Under the pieces are notes generated by a model. It made no database searches. It was not told the DNA's origin and worked only from the letters and a program-made list of their open reading frames with translations. Below, one piece after another: positions 1-7,532 of a stretch of DNA of 24,306 bases. Made by a program: the position numbers and the translations under genes. Every line of letters begins with the position of its first letter. Within the stretch, counting starts at the first letter, position 1. Where the stretch lies: the NCBI GenBank assembly GCA_900763245.1, contig CAAFJQ010000135.1:1-24306 (forward strand), written 5' to 3'. The DNA comes from Bacilli bacterium (GTDB lineage Bacteria; Bacillota_I; Bacilli_A; RFN20; CAG-288).

Positions 1-332
1 AAAAAAAAAACAATAATAACCAATCTAAATATGTTCCACCTTTTTTTTAAAAAAAAAAAAAAAAAATGCAAAGGATTTTAAAGAACCTTTGGACATAAAA
101 GTTGAAAAAGTTCAATATTTCAGCTTGTTTTTCTGAAAAAGTGAGATTTTCAATCGCTTTTCAAGCGTTTTCTTGTTTTTTCCATTTATTTACTATCATT
201 TCAATTAAATGGTAAATTGCCTTTTTAATTTTAGATTGCAATTAATCATTTTATTTCTTAAATTTATCGATAGTCATCGCATTTTTAAAAAGTTTGCTTT
301 TTTGTTCAACTTTCATTTTTTAATTTCCGTTC
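1..332. other. AT-rich non-coding leader upstream of malQ
   Basis: No convincing gene is seen here on either strand. The stretch is strongly AT-rich, begins with ten A residues, and carries a T8 run directly followed by an A18 run (41-66). A short inverted repeat (AAAGG at about 70, CCTTT at about 85) and a palindrome around 152-170 are the only visible structures. A/T tracts of this sort can bend DNA or act as UP elements. They are also places where assemblies break, so the window may start at a contig end. Confidence 0.6.
152..170. promoter_or_regulatory. Palindrome, possible regulator site
   Basis: CGCTT, a 3-base spacer TTC, then AAGCG form a perfect 5-bp inverted repeat (155-167). It extends to AA/TT outside after one mismatch. 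The CG-containing half-sites in otherwise AT-rich DNA about 200 bases upstream of the malQ promoter could be an auxiliary operator, but no matching second copy was found. Confidence 0.2.
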
Positions 333-361
333 TTGCAATCATACTTGTGCATGAGTAAAAT
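333..361 (+). promoter_or_regulatory. Sigma-A type promoter of the maltodextrin operon
   Basis: A -35 element TTGCAA (333-338) and a -10 element TAAAAT (356-361) are separated by exactly 17 bases. The start site should fall near 367-369. This leaves an untranslated leader of only about 10-12 bases before the malQ ATG at 379, with no AGGAGG-like motif in it. Confidence 0.7.
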
Positions 362-376
362 TGTAAGCGGTTAGAA
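361..376. promoter_or_regulatory. LacI/CcpA-family operator over the transcription start
   Basis: TTGTAAGCGGTTAGAA is an imperfect palindrome (6 of 8 half-site positions symmetric). It matches the cre consensus WTGNAANCGNWNNCW at all fixed positions but one (G instead of C at position 14). It begins at the last base of the -10 box and covers the predicted start site, the usual place for repression by a MalR-like sugar repressor or CcpA. No regulator gene lies in the window, so which protein binds is inference. Confidence 0.5.
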
Positions 377-378
377 AA

Positions 379-1902
379 ATGAACACGAAATTCAGATCAA
401 GCGGCGTTTCTCTTCCAATCTTCTCCTTGCCAAGTCCATACGGCATCGGAAACATCGGAAAAGCCGCCCGCAACTTCATCGACTTCTTATCCGAATCTGG
501 ATTCTCCTACTGGGCAATTCTTCCATTAGGTCCTACGGCCTTTGGAGATTCACCCTACCAGTGCCTTTCTAGCCGAGCGCTCAATCATTATTTCATCGAC
601 TTAGAAGACCTTGTCGAAAAGGATCTCTTGAAGAAAAAGGATCTTTGTTCCATCGATTGGGGAGACAATCCTCGTCAAATAGATTATTCGAAGATCTATA
701 AAAGCAGAACAAAAGTTCTTAAAATCGCCTACAAGAGATTCAAAAAAGGAAAAGGCGATTACCAAAGAGGGTACACTTCATTCTTAAGAAAACACCAATT
801 CACCGATTATGCCTGCTTCCGTGTATTGAAGGAAATCAACGGCGAGTGTTCCTGGGAGAATTTCCCAGAGGAATACAGACATTATTCCGCTGATCTCTTC
901 TCAAAGCTGAAGAAGGAATACAAAGATGAAGTCGAGTTCTATGAATGGACGCAGTACATCTTCTTAAGACAATGGGCAGTTTTGAAGGACTATGCAGAAA
1001 AGAAGGATATCAAGATCATCGGTATTATGCCGATGTATGTCAGCTATGACTCCATCGATGTCTACAAGAATCGTAAAAACTTCAGACTCAATGAAGATTC
1101 CAAGATGGATGTCGTCGCCGGTTATCCTCCGGATGTCTTCTTCAGCAAAGGTCAAGTATGGGGTACTCCTGTCTATGACTTTGACCAGATGAAGAAGAAC
1201 AACTACAAATTCCTTCGCGACCGTCTCAACTTCTGCTATAGCCTATACGATTATGTCTATCTTGACCATTTCAGAGGATACTTGGAAACTTACCTCATCG
1301 AAAACGGAAAAGAGGACGGATTGGAAGGCCAGTTTGAAAAGTCAGAAGGTCTAGCTCTCGTTGACAGTTTCATCCAAGACAAAAGCCGTGTCGTTGCCGA
1401 AGACGTCGATTATTCATCCAGTGATATCAGAGATGTCTTATCTGAATTAGGCATCAATGATACAAGAGTCCTTGAATTCGGTTATCCAAGAGAAGAGACA
1501 AACTTCAACAAAGCCAACAATTATCCTTATACTTGTATCTCCTTTTCAAGCACACACGACTGCAAACCGTTAAAAGGTTATCTGGAAGATATGTCATCTC
1601 AAGACAGAGAAAAGGCTGTCAGAGAGATCAACGTATCCTGTCATCATTTCGGGGTCAGAGAAGTTGATGTCAATGATGTGAGAGGTCAGGTCGAGTCCCT
1701 TTTAGAGCTCAACCTTGCTTCGCTTAGCAATGTCGCCATCCAGGCGATGCCGGATCTCTTGTTCCAAGGGAACGAGTCGCGTATCAATACGCCAAGCACT
1801 GTCGGTATCAACTGGAAATATCGTGTGACGGAAGAGGACTTGTCTCCTCTTAATGCCAAGCGCCTTAGAGAACTCAACAGGCATTATGGCAGATGTGATT
1901 GA
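379..1902 (+). CDS. malQ: 4-alpha-glucanotransferase (amylomaltase), GH77
   Basis: Cytoplasmic enzyme that transfers alpha-1,4-glucan segments between maltodextrins and releases glucose, the step after maltodextrin import. The 507-residue length is normal for GH77. The N-terminus has the family signature SSGV..FSLPSPYGIG (7-24). The catalytic residues are visible: nucleophile D296 in YLDHFRG, acid/base E341 in VVAEDVD, and transition-state D394 in STHD. The C-terminal INTPSTVGINWKYR block is also typical. Position 395 is Cys where most members have Asn (THDN), a small deviation. The start at 379 gives the expected N-terminus but has no clear ribosome binding site. With the promoter only about 11 bases upstream, the mRNA is probably nearly leaderless. 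It is the first gene of the operon; 68 bases separate it from the binding-protein gene. Confidence 0.95.
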   Translation: MNTKFRSSGVSLPIFSLPSPYGIGNIGKAARNFIDFLSESGFSYWAILPLGPTAFGDSPYQCLSSRALNHYFIDLEDLVEKDLLKKKDLCSIDWGDNPRQIDYSKIYKSRTKVLKIAYKRFKKGKGDYQRGYTSFLRKHQFTDYACFRVLKEINGECSWENFPEEYRHYSADLFSKLKKEYKDEVEFYEWTQYIFLRQWAVLKDYAEKKDIKIIGIMPMYVSYDSIDVYKNRKNFRLNEDSKMDVVAGYPPDVFFSKGQVWGTPVYDFDQMKKNNYKFLRDRLNFCYSLYDYVYLDHFRGYLETYLIENGKEDGLEGQFEKSEGLALVDSFIQDKSRVVAEDVDYSSSDIRDVLSELGINDTRVLEFGYPREETNFNKANNYPYTCISFSSTHDCKPLKGYLEDMSSQDREKAVREINVSCHHFGVREVDVNDVRGQVESLLELNLASLSNVAIQAMPDLLFQGNESRINTPSTVGINWKYRVTEEDLSPLNAKRLRELNRHYGRCD

Positions 1903-1970
1903 TTCTATGAAGCGTATGCTCCTGGAATATAAAAGTCGCGATCAATTTCAAATAGGGAGGTTATAAAACC

Positions 1971-3248
1971 ATGAAAAGATCAAAATTAGTTTCGTTAGTC
2001 GGTATTTCTTTATTGCTTGTCGGTTGCGGAAACAAGACCACCGAGTCGTCAACTGAAGCCAAGAAGACTGAAGCTCCTGAAACGGGACTCAAAACTGAAA
2101 TCGTTGTCGGCGCTTCTGCAACTCAGAAACCGTTCGTCGAAGCTCAGGCCAAAGAATTCCTTAAGGCCAACGGCTATGACAAAGTCACCATCAAAATGTA
2201 TGAAGTCGGCGAAGATAAGGCTCAGGAAATCACTGATTTCTCTGCTGAAACAGCTCCTGATGTCTATGGTTATGCTTCCGACCAGACCGGAACACTTTAT
2301 GCTAAAGGCGCTTTAGCTGAAGTTCCTTCCAAGTTTTCTGCTCAGATGGTCACTGAGATGGGTGATGAGGCTGCAAATGCTGCCAAATTAGGTGATTCTT
2401 ATTATGGATATCCTTATGCTGGTGACAACGGCTACTTCCTCTATTACAACAAGGATGTTGTCAGTGATGAACAGGCCAAGACAGTCGAATCCTTAGCTAC
2501 CGCTTGTGCCGCAAAGAACCTCAAGTTCGGTTATGGACTTCAGACTGGCGACAACTCCTTCTTCTCCATCGGTACATTCATGACCTTCGGTGCAAGATAT
2601 CAAGTCAGCTTCAACAAGGACGGCACATTCAAGTCTGCTACTTCTGATTTCGCTAGCGAAAAGGGCATCTTGGGCGCCAAAGCAGTTCGTCAGTTGCTCA
2701 CAGATAAAAGAGTTGATTCTACCAAAGCAGCCAGAGATGCAGCCCCTGTTGAAGGTAATGGTTTCGGTGCTGTTGTCGAAGGTTCTTGGAACTATGCCAA
2801 GTTCTCCGAAGCTTTAGGAGCTAAGATGGGTGTTGCAAAGCTTCCGACCATCACTGTCGAAGGCCAGACCAAAAACCTTTCTTCCTTCTTAGGCTACAAG
2901 TTATTAGGTGTCAACCCGAAGAAGTCCGGCAAAAATGTCGAAAGACTTACCCTCATCCATCAGCTTGCCAACTACTTAGTTTCCGCTAAGGTTCAGGAAG
3001 CTAGATTCGATGCACTTAACACTGTTCCTACTCAGAAGAGTGTCAAGGCTATGGAAAAGGTTCAGAACAATGGCTTAGTCAAAGCCCTTGCTGCTCAGGG
3101 TGAATTCGCAGTCGCTCAGACTGTCACTCCTGCAAATATCTGGTCTGGAGCCTCTACTGCTGTTGAAGCTTTAGGTAAAGCAGATGCAGAGACCAAATAT
3201 GCAGAGATCATGAAGACCTATGCAGATTCCATCGCTGCTTCCAAGTAA
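1971..3248 (+). CDS. Maltodextrin-type extracellular solute-binding lipoprotein (family 1)
   Basis: Predicted lipid-anchored receptor that captures maltose or maltodextrin outside the membrane and delivers it to the MalFG permease. Residues 1-18 form a lipoprotein signal peptide with lipobox LVGC (Cys19), followed by a Thr/Glu/Lys-rich flexible linker to about 40. The rest is a bacterial solute-binding fold of the maltose type, with a YGYPYAGDNGYFLYYNKD segment and GSWNYAKF, which corresponds to the usual G-x-W region. Length 425 is typical. A strong ribosome binding site GGGAGG (1955-1960) sits 10 bases before the ATG. The family and the operon support maltodextrin as substrate; the exact oligosaccharide cannot be read from sequence. 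A perfect hairpin follows the stop codon. Confidence 0.88.
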   Translation: MKRSKLVSLVGISLLLVGCGNKTTESSTEAKKTEAPETGLKTEIVVGASATQKPFVEAQAKEFLKANGYDKVTIKMYEVGEDKAQEITDFSAETAPDVYGYASDQTGTLYAKGALAEVPSKFSAQMVTEMGDEAANAAKLGDSYYGYPYAGDNGYFLYYNKDVVSDEQAKTVESLATACAAKNLKFGYGLQTGDNSFFSIGTFMTFGARYQVSFNKDGTFKSATSDFASEKGILGAKAVRQLLTDKRVDSTKAARDAAPVEGNGFGAVVEGSWNYAKFSEALGAKMGVAKLPTITVEGQTKNLSSFLGYKLLGVNPKKSGKNVERLTLIHQLANYLVSAKVQEARFDALNTVPTQKSVKAMEKVQNNGLVKALAAQGEFAVAQTVTPANIWSGASTAVEALGKADAETKYAEIMKTYADSIAASK

Positions 3249-3274
3249 TCTTATTCGTCATATATAGTTAAATT

Positions 3275-3301
3275 AGGAGAGTAGGTTTTACCTACTCTCC
3301 T
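3275..3301 (+). terminator. Strong intercistronic hairpin after the binding-protein gene
   Basis: AGGAGAGTAGGT (3275-3286) and ACCTACTCTCCT (3290-3301) pair perfectly over 12 bp around a TTT loop. No U-run follows, so it is more likely an mRNA-stabilising or partial-termination structure than a full terminator. A TATAAT at 3311-3316 just downstream could be a secondary -10 box, but its -35 partner (TTTACC, 18-base spacing, inside the hairpin) is poor. The malF ribosome binding site AAAGGAG (3346-3352) follows. Confidence 0.7.
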
Positions 3302-3359
3302 TATGTCGTTTATAATATAGTCACTATTTGTTCATCTTTAACCATAAAGGAGAGACCAT

Positions 3360-4934
3360 ATGGCAGATTCAAACGCAACTGTCTTGGAAAGCCAATTGGA
3401 GTATTTGTCTCTGAGCAAACCTAAGAAAGTTCTTTATAGGTTCACTCATTTCTTCACAAATATGCCAAAGCGATTCAAAGCCAAAGCACGTTCCATGAAG
3501 ATCAAGGCCAGAAAATCAAAGAAGGGATTCTTAGGTGTATTCGCTCATCTTTTCGATGCGATCAGAAACGGCGATTACAAGACTAGATTATCCTTCCTCA
3601 TCATGGGCTTCGGTCTATTTACACGAAGACAGGCTATTCGTGGTATTTTTTATTTTTTGTTTGAGATTGCTTTCATTGCATTCCTTGTAGCAATCGGTGT
3701 TCCGTCACTTTCTCATTTATCTAATTTAGGCGCTGTAGCCGGAGGAAGTTATCCTTCTACAAAAGGCATATTGGATATCATGGTTCCTGTTTACTATGAT
3801 AATTCATTCACCATTTTACTCTATTCACTTTTGACGATTGCCTTGATTTTATTGTTCGTTTTCCTTTACTATAACCAAATCCGTGATAGCAAGGAACTTC
3901 AGGACAAAGAGACAATCGGCAGATATGCAAGCGATAAACAGACAATGAAGAACGTCTTCGAGAAGAGCTATGACAAAACATTGCTTTTCATTCCTATCGG
4001 AAGCTTGATGCTTTTCACCGTCTTCCCAATCATCATGATGGTCGTTATCGCTTTCACCAACTACGATTACATGCATGAGCCGAATGCCAGATTATTCGAT
4101 TGGGTCGGTTTCTATAATCTCGAAACTATTTTCTCATCCAATGCATCAAGTGCAGGTTCGCCTGTTTTCTTGCAGACATTCTTGAAAGTCCTTATGTGGA
4201 CTCTTGTATGGGCATTCTTTGCGACATTCTCCAACTATTTCTTAGGTATGATTGTCGCAATGATCATCAACACCAAGGGCATCAAGCTTAAGAAACTTTG
4301 GAGAACAATCCTCATCACAACGATTGCCGTTCCTCAGTTTGTCTCCTTGCTTCTTATCTCCCAGATGCTTGCAGATTCTGGTATCATCAATAATATCTTG
4401 GAAAACCTCGGTTGGATTGAAAGCCCGATCAAATGGTTATCAGATCCTATCCTTGCTAAGGTGACAATCATCTTAGTCAACACTTGGGTCGGTATTCCTT
4501 ATACGATGCTGATCTGTACAGGGCTTTTGATGAATATCCCTGAAGACTTATATGAATCCGCAAGAATCGATGGCGCAAGCCCGGCAAAGATGTACTTCAA
4601 GATTACTCTTCCTTATATGTTATTCGTCACCGGCCCTTACCTCATCTCCCAGTTTGTCGGTAACATCAATAACTTCAACGTCATCTATCTTCTTTCCGGC
4701 GGTGGACCTGTCTTCACCTTCACATCCAGCAATATTCCTGGCATTGTCCGTGACTCCAATGTCGGTAACACTGACTTATTGATTACATGGATTTATAAGA
4801 TTACCACTAATACTAGTTATGATTATGGTACTGCATCTGTCTTAGGCATCATCATTTTCGCAGTTGTCGCTTTCTTCTCACTGATCTTCTACAACAGAAG
4901 CGGTTCCGTCAAGGACGAGGAGGCCTTCCAGTAA
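3360..4934 (+). CDS. malF: Maltodextrin ABC transporter permease, MalF type
   Basis: Integral membrane subunit of the maltodextrin importer. It carries the ABC-permease EAA motif, ESARIDGASPAKMYFKITLP (399-418), which docks on the ATPase. About eight membrane segments are visible, near 92-115, 148-170, 208-232, 275-302, 315-337, 367-390, 420-445 and 493-511. At 524 residues it is at the long end of the family because of an approximately 85-residue N-terminal cytoplasmic region rich in Lys and Arg (20-70), absent from most Gram-positive MalF proteins. A good ribosome binding site precedes the ATG. The gene ends one base before malG, so the two are almost certainly co-translated and pair as a heterodimer. 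Confidence 0.92.
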   Translation: MADSNATVLESQLEYLSLSKPKKVLYRFTHFFTNMPKRFKAKARSMKIKARKSKKGFLGVFAHLFDAIRNGDYKTRLSFLIMGFGLFTRRQAIRGIFYFLFEIAFIAFLVAIGVPSLSHLSNLGAVAGGSYPSTKGILDIMVPVYYDNSFTILLYSLLTIALILLFVFLYYNQIRDSKELQDKETIGRYASDKQTMKNVFEKSYDKTLLFIPIGSLMLFTVFPIIMMVVIAFTNYDYMHEPNARLFDWVGFYNLETIFSSNASSAGSPVFLQTFLKVLMWTLVWAFFATFSNYFLGMIVAMIINTKGIKLKKLWRTILITTIAVPQFVSLLLISQMLADSGIINNILENLGWIESPIKWLSDPILAKVTIILVNTWVGIPYTMLICTGLLMNIPEDLYESARIDGASPAKMYFKITLPYMLFVTGPYLISQFVGNINNFNVIYLLSGGGPVFTFTSSNIPGIVRDSNVGNTDLLITWIYKITTNTSYDYGTASVLGIIIFAVVAFFSLIFYNRSGSVKDEEAFQ

Positions 4935-4935
4935 T

Positions 4936-5841
4936 ATGGAAACTACCGCTAAAAAGAACTATCGTTCTCATAAAAGAGCAATCAGAACCAGAAACGCTGT
5001 CATCTATGTTTTCCTGATTGTCCTTTCTATTGTCTGGCTTGTTCCTTTCCTTTACCTCTTCTTCCAGTCCTTCTCATCCAGTTTCTCAGCGAAATATTTT
5101 GCTCCTTTGCTTCCTACTGCCAAGAACATTGAAGGCGGTTATCCGGTCTGGACATTTGACAACTACATCAAGCTGTTCAATTCTCCTTACTATCACTTCG
5201 GAAACTGGTACTTGAATACCCTTATCATCTCTGCTGTTTCCTGCATCATTGAAACAGTCATGGTCTTAGGTACTTCTTATGCCTTTTCCCGTCTTCGCTT
5301 CCAGATGAGAAAGCCGCTTATGAAGCTCATCCTTCTTCTTGGTATGTTCCCTGGCTTCTTAAGCATGCTGATCATCTACTTCATCTTGAAGCTCATCGGA
5401 CTTGGCGGAAATGTCTTCTCCCTCATCCTCATCTATATCGGCGGATCTGCCATGCAATATTACATCGCCAAAGGTTTCTTCGATACAATCCCTAAATCTT
5501 TGGATGAGGCTGCCATGATCGACGGCGCCAACAAAAATACGATTTTCTTCAAAGTCATTATGCCGCTCTCTAAGCCGATTATCGTCTATACACTTCTTAT
5601 CACTTTCACAGCTCCTTGGGGAGACTTCATGCTTCCTTCTTATCTTGCTGGCGGAACTGATACGGCAAGAACCGTCGCAGTCGGTATGCAGAAGATGATC
5701 ACAACGCTTGAAACAAAAGCAGAATACTTCACTGTATTCTGTGCGGGCGGTGTCTTCGTCTCCATTCCGATCATGATTCTCTTCTTCTGGTTGCAGAAGT
5801 ACTATGTCGAAGGTATCACCGGCGGCGCAGTCAAAGGTTAA
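4936..5841 (+). CDS. malG: Maltodextrin ABC transporter permease, MalG type
   Basis: Second permease subunit, 301 residues, with six expected membrane segments. The first is at about 23-45 (VFLIVLSIVWLVPFLYLFF) and the last at about 270-290. The EAA loop KSLDEAAMIDGANKNTIFFK (187-206) is well conserved. The N-terminus is short and basic, as usual for MalG. The ATG lies one base after the malF stop. The Shine-Dalgarno GAGGAGG (4917-4923) sits inside the end of malF, 12 bases before the start, which indicates translational coupling. The family normally works with MalF, a MalE-like protein and two MalK/MsmX ATPase copies, all present here. Confidence 0.93.
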   Translation: METTAKKNYRSHKRAIRTRNAVIYVFLIVLSIVWLVPFLYLFFQSFSSSFSAKYFAPLLPTAKNIEGGYPVWTFDNYIKLFNSPYYHFGNWYLNTLIISAVSCIIETVMVLGTSYAFSRLRFQMRKPLMKLILLLGMFPGFLSMLIIYFILKLIGLGGNVFSLILIYIGGSAMQYYIAKGFFDTIPKSLDEAAMIDGANKNTIFFKVIMPLSKPIIVYTLLITFTAPWGDFMLPSYLAGGTDTARTVAVGMQKMITTLETKAEYFTVFCAGGVFVSIPIMILFFWLQKYYVEGITGGAVKG

Positions 5842-5844
5842 ACT

Positions 5845-7518
5845 ATGAAAAAAGGTATCTTATTTCTCACACTATTCACACTTCTTGCTTCCTGTAATGG
5901 AAACAATGTAACTGAATCAACTTCTCCTAGCTCAGACACAGGGGCAAAGCCAAATGATAACTTTGTCAATGAAGAGCTGAGAGAGAACATCATCGACGAC
6001 AATTACCGCAATTACTATGAGATCTTCGTCGCCTCGTTTGCAGATAGCAACGGCGATGGTGTCGGAGACTTGAACGGAATTACGGCTAAGCTGGATTATC
6101 TTGCCTCTATCGGTTATACCGGTATCTGGCTCACTCCTATCTTTGCTTCTCCCTCCTATCACAAGTATGATACGACGGATTACTTCCGCATCGATCAGAG
6201 CTTCGGTACGATGGATGACTTAAAGAATCTTGTCAAAGAAGCACACAAAAGAAACATCAAGGTGATCCTTGATGGTGTCTTCAACCACACTGGCAAGTAT
6301 AACGAATGGTTCAATCAGGCTCTTCTTGCAAAGAAAAAACAGGCCTTGAATCAACCGTTGACGGAAGAAGAAGAGAACTATGCTTCCCTCTATGTCTTCT
6401 ATGACTCCTGGGATGAAGCCAATAAATCCGGAAGAAAATACTACAAAGCTGGTGGAAATGACTTCTACTACGAAGGAAACTTCTCTTCTGATATGCCTGA
6501 ACTCAACTTCAAGAGCGAGTTCACTTACACCAAGATCAAAGAAGTCATCGACTTCTATATGGCAGATGACATCAATATCGATGGTTTCCGTCTTGATGCT
6601 GTGAAATACTACGATCTTGGAGATAATGACAGCAATGTCAGAATCTTAAGCAGAATCGACAAGATGGTAAAAGACAACAATCCGAATGGATATCTTGTCG
6701 GAGAGTGCTGGGATAGCAATGCTGTCATCAACAAATTCTACGAAAGCACTGCTGATTCCTACTTCTATTTCCCAGCCTCTGGTTCTGATGGATTCATCTT
6801 CTCTTCCTGCAACAACGAAGGAAGAATGAAGGGTGTCTATTACAGAAATGCCTTAGGCATGGAAGAAGACTGCAAGGAGCATATTCCTGCTCCCTTCTTG
6901 AACAATCACGACTTAGCAAGAGTGTCCTTCAGCAAGAACTTCATGTATCAGAACAAGTTCGTGCTTGGATTATTAGGAATGCTGAAAGGAACTACATTCC
7001 ACTATTATGGAGATGAAATTGGAATGTCCAGCACCAATCTTCCTAACGGAGATTATAGAGACTCTTCCTATCGAACCCATTACTACTGGGATGATGAGAC
7101 TCACGAAATGGAATGCCGTGATGTCGAACATTCCTATAAGCAGAATCAGACCTATCCTGCCATGAAGACACAGCTTAGTGACACAGATTCCATTCTCAAC
7201 TATGTAAAAGAAGTCAATCAGATGAGAAACAGCTATCCATTCATCCAAAGAGGTGAAATGGATGATACCTTAGATGAATACGATACGAAGTTGCTGAATA
7301 CACCAAGCAAGAATATCTTGCCGATCAAAAAGAAATATCAGAACAAATCCTATAAGCTTCTCTTCAACTTCTCCTCTTTAGGCGAAGAAGAATACGAAGT
7401 TCAGAACGACTACAAAGTCAAATATGTGCTGACAGCCGATAAGAAAACATACGCTACATTAAAAGATAACAAGCTCATTCTTCCTTCGTACGCTATTGCC
7501 GTACTCAGTCAAGAATAA
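5845..7518 (+). CDS. Lipid-anchored alpha-amylase family enzyme (GH13)
   Basis: Predicted surface glycoside hydrolase that cuts starch or maltodextrin before uptake. The signal peptide (1-16) ends in lipobox LLASC (Cys17), so the enzyme should be attached to the outer face of the membrane. The GH13 barrel is complete: the calcium-type loop DSNGDGVGDL (67-76), region I DGVFNH (143-148), nucleophile D251 in GFRLDAVKY, acid/base E287 in LVGECWD, and D356 in FLNNHD. MPELN (217-221) corresponds to region V and resembles the MPDLN of neopullulanase-like and intermediary subfamilies, so cleavage of branched or cyclic dextrins is possible. Length 557. It starts three bases after malG, with a weak AAAGG upstream. 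Exact specificity cannot be told from sequence. Confidence 0.9.
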   Translation: MKKGILFLTLFTLLASCNGNNVTESTSPSSDTGAKPNDNFVNEELRENIIDDNYRNYYEIFVASFADSNGDGVGDLNGITAKLDYLASIGYTGIWLTPIFASPSYHKYDTTDYFRIDQSFGTMDDLKNLVKEAHKRNIKVILDGVFNHTGKYNEWFNQALLAKKKQALNQPLTEEEENYASLYVFYDSWDEANKSGRKYYKAGGNDFYYEGNFSSDMPELNFKSEFTYTKIKEVIDFYMADDINIDGFRLDAVKYYDLGDNDSNVRILSRIDKMVKDNNPNGYLVGECWDSNAVINKFYESTADSYFYFPASGSDGFIFSSCNNEGRMKGVYYRNALGMEEDCKEHIPAPFLNNHDLARVSFSKNFMYQNKFVLGLLGMLKGTTFHYYGDEIGMSSTNLPNGDYRDSSYRTHYYWDDETHEMECRDVEHSYKQNQTYPAMKTQLSDTDSILNYVKEVNQMRNSYPFIQRGEMDDTLDEYDTKLLNTPSKNILPIKKKYQNKSYKLLFNFSSLGEEEYEVQNDYKVKYVLTADKKTYATLKDNKLILPSYAIAVLSQE

Positions 7519-7532
7519 AGGAGAACAAGATT

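Noticed and set aside
1899..1933. Possible promoter TTGATT...TATAAA before the binding-protein gene
   Set aside because: The spacing is 23 bases, too long for sigma-A. The gene is most simply transcribed from the malQ promoter.
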